64,000 bases of DNA, from the NCBI GenBank assembly GCA_035995205.1, contig DASYKS010000014.1:62001-126000 (forward strand), written 5' to 3'. This document shows, in pieces, positions 60,574 to 64,000 of this stretch (position 1 is its first letter; each line of letters starts with the position of its first letter). This DNA is from DASYKS01 sp035995205 (GTDB lineage: Bacteria > Acidobacteriota > Thermoanaerobaculia > Multivoradales > UBA5704). Under the pieces are notes generated by a model that saw nothing but the letters and a program-made list of their open reading frames with translations, searched no databases and was not told the origin of the DNA. The position numbers and the translations under genes were made by a program.

Positions 60574-61638
60574 ATGGCCAAGATCGTCCACCTCGTGGGC
60601 ACGGGCACGATCGGGGAGCCTCTGATCGGCTTGTTCACCGACTTCCGCGAGAAGCTCGGGATCGACGAAGTGACCTTTCACAAGCGGACCGCGCTGCCCG
60701 GCGACCGCGCGAAGATCAACCACCTGATGGCGCGCGGCGCCAAGCTCGCGGCCGATCCGGACGTGCGCGAGAGCTTCGAGAATCTCGGCCACAAGGTGAG
60801 CTTCGACACCAGCGACGCGCTGGAGCGGGCCTCCGTGGTGATCGACTGCACGCCCGCCGGCAATGAGAACAAAGAGCAGATCTACAAACACCTCTCGGGA
60901 CCCAAGGGCTACATCGCGCAAGGCAGCGAGTTCGGCTTCGGCAAGCCCTACGCCCGTGGCATCAACGATGAGACGCTGGTGGCGGGGGAGGACCGGTACA
61001 TCCAGGTCGTCTCCTGCAACACCCACAACATCACCACCCTGATCAAGACGCTGTGCGACGAAGGCGAGGCGGGCTATTCGCTGGAGCGCGGCACGTTCGT
61101 CTGCATGCGCCGGGCGAACGACATCTCGCAGGATGGCGGCTTCGTGCCCGCCCCCTCGGTCGGTAAGCACGACGACGACCTGTTCGGCACCCACCACGCG
61201 CACGACGCCCACCATGTCTTCGAGACGCTTGGCCTCGACCTCAACCTGTTTTCGAGCGCGGTCAAGCTCAACACCCAATACATGCACTCGATTTGGTTCA
61301 GCCTCCAGGTCAACCGCGACATCGCGCTCGATGAGGTGAAGAAGCGGCTGCGCGAAAATCCGCGGGTGTCGATGACCGACAAGCGCTCTTCGAACCTGAT
61401 CTTCAGCTTCGGCCGCGACCATGGCTATTACGGCCGCATCTTGTCCCAGACGGTGGTGGTCGCCCCGACTTTGACAGTGCGCAAGAACCGCGAGATCTAC
61501 GGCTTCTGCTTCACCCCGCAGGACGGCAACTCGCTGGTCTCCTCGATCGCGGCCGCGCTCTGGCTGATCGATCCGGACCCCACGAGCGTGGCCGAACGGC
61601 TTGCGCCGATCCGCCGCTTCGTGTTTCGCGAGATCTGA
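60574..61638 (+). CDS. Archaeal-type (type II) GAPDH homologue
   Basis: 354 residues. NAD(P)-binding GTGTIGEP (9-16), VVIDCTPAGNENKEQIY, YIAQGSE and the probable catalytic Cys148 in IQVVSCNTHN match the archaeal-type glyceraldehyde-3-phosphate dehydrogenase fold (canonical motif SCNTT). GTHHAHDAHHVFETL supplies candidate catalytic His. The substrate is not proven; CNTH replaces CNTT and QGSE replaces QGGE, so a related reaction is possible. AGGAGAAGG precedes the ATG at 60574. The next gene begins 12 bases later, suggesting co-transcription. Confidence 0.75.
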   Translation: MAKIVHLVGTGTIGEPLIGLFTDFREKLGIDEVTFHKRTALPGDRAKINHLMARGAKLAADPDVRESFENLGHKVSFDTSDALERASVVIDCTPAGNENKEQIYKHLSGPKGYIAQGSEFGFGKPYARGINDETLVAGEDRYIQVVSCNTHNITTLIKTLCDEGEAGYSLERGTFVCMRRANDISQDGGFVPAPSVGKHDDDLFGTHHAHDAHHVFETLGLDLNLFSSAVKLNTQYMHSIWFSLQVNRDIALDEVKKRLRENPRVSMTDKRSSNLIFSFGRDHGYYGRILSQTVVVAPTLTVRKNREIYGFCFTPQDGNSLVSSIAAALWLIDPDPTSVAERLAPIRRFVFREI

Positions 61639-61650
61639 TTTGGTTTGGAC

Positions 61651-62496
61651 ATGAGTAGTGGCAGGGTCGAAGTCCGCATCGAGTCGGGGCCGGGGCCGCT
61701 CCGCATCGAAGGGTCCTCCCGCGCGGGCGATTCGAACTGGTTGAAGATCCATCCCCCGGGCCTGGCGTTCGACGTCGGCCGGGGGTCGCTCCAGCTCGGC
61801 GGCTCGCGCGACCTGTTCGTCTCCCACGGCCACCTCGACCACGCGCTGGGGTTGCCGTTCGCGATCTCGCAACGGACGCTGCACGAATCGGTATCCACTC
61901 GGGTGTTCTGCCCGGCCGAGATCGCCGAGGACTTGCGCGCCTTCGTTGTCGCGGCGGAAAGGCTGGAGCGGGTCTCCTACCGCTGGGAGTTGTTTCCCTT
62001 GGAGGTCGGCGATCGGGTGGAAGTCGCCCGCGACCTCTCGGTCGAAGCGTTCGCGGTCGATCACGTGGTGCCGAGTTTGGGCTTTCATCTACTGCGGACG
62101 AAGCGCCGTCTCGCCGCGGGTTTCCAGGGAAAAGAGCCGGCGGAGCTCGCGGCGCTGCGAAGCTCGGGGGTGGCGATCGAGGAGACGATCGAGGAGCTGT
62201 GGGTTTCCTACTGCGCCGACACCGGCCCCGGCGTGTTCGAGCTGGAGCCGCGAGTCTTTGCGAGCCCGGTCCTGATCCTCGAATGCACATTTCTTTCTCC
62301 GGAGCTCCGCGATCGCGCGGCCCGTTACAAACACATGCACATCGACGAGATCGTCGCGCGCGCCGACCGGTTCCAGAACCAGGCGATCGTGCTCCAGCAC
62401 CTCTCTCATCGCCACACCTTCGCCGACCTCGAACAGGCGGTCGAAGAGAGGCTGCCAACCCTTGCCGCACGCATCCAGATCCTGAGGGCGCTATGA
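61651..62496 (+). CDS. MBL-fold hydrolase (RNase Z-like group)
   Basis: 281 residues with SHGHLDHALG (metal motif HxHxDH), a VDHVVPSLGFHL segment, CADTGPG, LECTFLS and a late HLSHRHTF. The order resembles RNase Z/ElaC-like metallo-beta-lactamase hydrolases, without an exosite arm. Substrate unknown. The ATG at 61651 follows the GAPDH-like stop by 12 bases; its TGA overlaps the next start (ATGA). Confidence 0.75.
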   Translation: MSSGRVEVRIESGPGPLRIEGSSRAGDSNWLKIHPPGLAFDVGRGSLQLGGSRDLFVSHGHLDHALGLPFAISQRTLHESVSTRVFCPAEIAEDLRAFVVAAERLERVSYRWELFPLEVGDRVEVARDLSVEAFAVDHVVPSLGFHLLRTKRRLAAGFQGKEPAELAALRSSGVAIEETIEELWVSYCADTGPGVFELEPRVFASPVLILECTFLSPELRDRAARYKHMHIDEIVARADRFQNQAIVLQHLSHRHTFADLEQAVEERLPTLAARIQILRAL

Positions 62497-63722
62497 GCCG
62501 CCGGCCTGGTGAAGCGCCCCCCGCGAGCGTTCGGCTCGCCGAGATCGACGAGCTGGAAGTCACGATCGACAAGCTGGTCGCGGGCGGCGAAGGGCTCGCC
62601 CGGCTCGACGGCATTCCGATTTTCATCCCGCGCGCGGCCCCCGGCGACCGTTTGCGGGTGCGCCTCGTCGAACGCAAGCCGGACTATGCGCGCGCCGAGA
62701 TCGTCGAGATTCTGGAGCCCGGCCCGGGGCGCCGGCCCGATCCCTACCCCGCGCTTTCGGCGACCGGCCTCTGCGACCTCCAACATCTGGATGACGATCT
62801 CCAAACCCGCGCCCGCGCGCAGGCGGTCTGCGAGACGCTGGTCCGGATGGGGGGCATCACGCTCCCCGCGGATCTTCAGGTGATCACGGGCGAGCCCTGG
62901 CACTACCGCCTGCGCACCGAGCTGACCACCGAACGGAATGAGAACGGCGAAGTCCTCGTCGGCTACCAGGCGCGCGCGAGCAACCGGCTGGTCCCGGTGA
63001 AGGAATGCGCCCTGCTCGTGCCGGAGCTGGAGGCGATGCTCGGCGCGCTTCCCGGCCTGCTCGGAGCCGATCCGCCGCGCCGGATCGACCTCGCCGCGGG
63101 TGACGGGGCCCAAGTCACCGTGGCGCCCATGATCGAAGGTCTGCCCCACGGCGAGGTGACGACCGCCGTGACGACGAGCGCGGGCGAGATCACCTACGCC
63201 TACGACGCGCGCTGTTTCTTCCAAGGGCACCGCGGGCTGCTGCCGCGCCTGGTCGAAGCGGCGGTCGGGCCGTGGACCGGCAAATCCGCCTACGACCTCT
63301 ATGCCGGTGTGGGGCTGTTCGCCCTGCCGCTCGCCAAGCGCTACGGCCACGTCGTGGCGGTCGAAGCCGACCGGATCGCCGTGCGCTACGCTCGCAACAA
63401 CGCGCGGCGCAACAAACTGACCAACGTCGAATCCTTCCCGAGCGCGCTCGAAACCTGGATCGGCCGCCTGCCCTACGAGACCGACCGGGTGATCGTCGAT
63501 CCTCCCCGCGCCGGCCTGTCGCAACGGGTTCGCGCCGTGCTCTGCGAGCGTACCCCCGCGCGCCTCACGTACGTATCCTGCCATCCGGCAACCCTCGCCC
63601 GCGACCTGCGCCAGCTCACCAAGTCGTTCACGATCGAGAGCCTCGCGTTGCTCGACCTCTTTCCCCAGACCGGGCACATGGAAGCGGTGGTGCAGATGGT
63701 GAGGAAGCCGGCCGAAGAGTAG
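62493..63722 (+). CDS. TrmA/RumA-family RNA m5U methyltransferase
   Basis: 409 residues: an N-terminal TRAM domain (ELEVTIDKLVAGGEGLARLD, IFIPRAAPGDRLRVRL), then a Rossmann methyltransferase (YDLYAGVGLFALPLA, VVAVEADRIAVRYARNNA, VIVDPPRAGLS) with nucleophile Cys363 in YVSCHPATLARDL. The Fe-S cluster ligands of RlmD-type enzymes look lost: CGGC is replaced by TGLC (TGLCDLQHL). It methylates uracil C5 in tRNA or rRNA. Coupled to the MBL gene (ATGA), with the SulP permease start 3 bases after its stop. Confidence 0.88.
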   Translation: MSRRPGEAPPASVRLAEIDELEVTIDKLVAGGEGLARLDGIPIFIPRAAPGDRLRVRLVERKPDYARAEIVEILEPGPGRRPDPYPALSATGLCDLQHLDDDLQTRARAQAVCETLVRMGGITLPADLQVITGEPWHYRLRTELTTERNENGEVLVGYQARASNRLVPVKECALLVPELEAMLGALPGLLGADPPRRIDLAAGDGAQVTVAPMIEGLPHGEVTTAVTTSAGEITYAYDARCFFQGHRGLLPRLVEAAVGPWTGKSAYDLYAGVGLFALPLAKRYGHVVAVEADRIAVRYARNNARRNKLTNVESFPSALETWIGRLPYETDRVIVDPPRAGLSQRVRAVLCERTPARLTYVSCHPATLARDLRQLTKSFTIESLALLDLFPQTGHMEAVVQMVRKPAEE

Positions 63723-63725
63723 CCA

Positions 63726-64000
63726 GTGCCCGCCACGTCGAAGCCCCCATTCCCCCTGAAGCTCGCCGAGGCGCTGCGGCGCACGTTCGCCGCGGGGTAT
63801 GGCAAGGCCGATCTGCGCGCCGACCTGCTGGCGGGAGCCGTGGTCGGCGTGGTCGCTCTGCCGCTTTCGATGGCCCTTGCGGTGGCATCCGGTGTGCCGC
63901 CCCAGCACGGGCTGTACACCGCGATCGTCGGAGGCTTCCTGATCGCGGCGCTCGGCGGCTCGAAAGTCCAGGTCTCCGGGCCGACCGCGGCGTTCGTGGT
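63726..64000 (+). CDS. SulP-family sulfate/anion permease (partial, N-terminus)
   Basis: The first 91 codons only; the window ends inside the gene. GTG at 63726. The N-terminal SulP pattern is clear: RADLLAGAVVGVVALPLSMA, SGVPPQHGLYTAIVGG, then GGSKVQVSGPTAAFVV. It transports sulfate, bicarbonate or similar anions across the inner membrane. Begins 3 bases after the methyltransferase stop. Confidence 0.85.
   Translation, partial: MPATSKPPFPLKLAEALRRTFAAGYGKADLRADLLAGAVVGVVALPLSMALAVASGVPPQHGLYTAIVGGFLIAALGGSKVQVSGPTAAFV

Overview
The window is one stretch of high-GC bacterial chromosome. Two secreted proteins (19358-20929 and 59103-60086) match the von Willebrand factor A-related domain first defined in Acidobacteria. 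There are also ELWxxDGT-repeat secreted proteins, an IPTL-CTERM-sorted giant surface protein, many outer-membrane or lipoprotein genes and an acylated-ornithine route to arginine. Together these suggest a Gram-negative Acidobacteriota member, possibly of the Thermoanaerobaculia type. That assignment is inference; no rRNA or tRNA gene was seen.

Layout. 0-5.7 kb: tightly overlapping arginine operon (argD, argF'-like, argB, M20 deacylase, argH), with a 103-bp inverted-repeat element before argH. 5.7-6.5 kb: a two-gene unit of unknown function behind a good sigma70-type promoter. 6.6-12.1 kb: two tandem secreted ELWxxDGT-repeat proteins. 12.1-12.6 kb: a non-coding array kept in strict 20-bp phase. 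12.7-15 kb: a caspase-like/transmembrane/FGE-sulfatase-domain fusion. 16-19 kb: a kinase/M23-like/class III aminotransferase fusion carrying a repeat element inserted in frame. 19-25.7 kb: small regulatory and membrane genes, an ExeA/GspB-like pair, a GNAT enzyme and a nuclease-inhibitor-like protein. 25.7-36.9 kb: surface genes on the minus strand (DUF4331 protein, a 2,853-residue GEVED/SdrD-like IPTL-CTERM protein, an outer-membrane beta-barrel).

37-41.7 kb: a PIN-domain protein, lysA, a CorC/HlyC-type CBS protein, and an HD-domain gene with a TetR repressor that share one operator sequence. 41.8-43.5 kb: a small Cys/Thr-rich peptide resembling a class I lanthipeptide precursor, and an unknown membrane protein. 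43.5-44.1 kb: gene remnants (a decayed ECF42-type sigma copy and an SDR tail). 44.1-49.6 kb: DinB-like protein, large STAND ATPase with TPRs, and an intact ECF42 sigma/DGPF pair. 49.7-54.5 kb: divergent B12-dependent enzymes (acyl-CoA mutase large subunit and class II ribonucleotide reductase). 54.6-57.4 kb: TlpA-like lipoprotein, LAB_N membrane protein, and a coupled three-gene cassette with a KGGVGR-variant ATPase, a possible conflict system. 57.5-60.1 kb: tandem OmpA-type lipoproteins and a VWA protein. 60.2-64 kb: zinc-ribbon protein, archaeal-type GAPDH homologue, MBL-fold hydrolase, TrmA/RumA-type methyltransferase, and the start of a SulP permease cut by the window end.

Themes: dispersed hairpin repeat elements of several unrelated sequences sit between genes and once inside a gene; envelope and secreted repeat proteins dominate; several small systems (lanthipeptide-like peptide, KGGVGR cassette, 20-bp array, 5.7-kb unit) have no obvious described function. 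Most inferences about function come from motif recognition by eye, with no database search.
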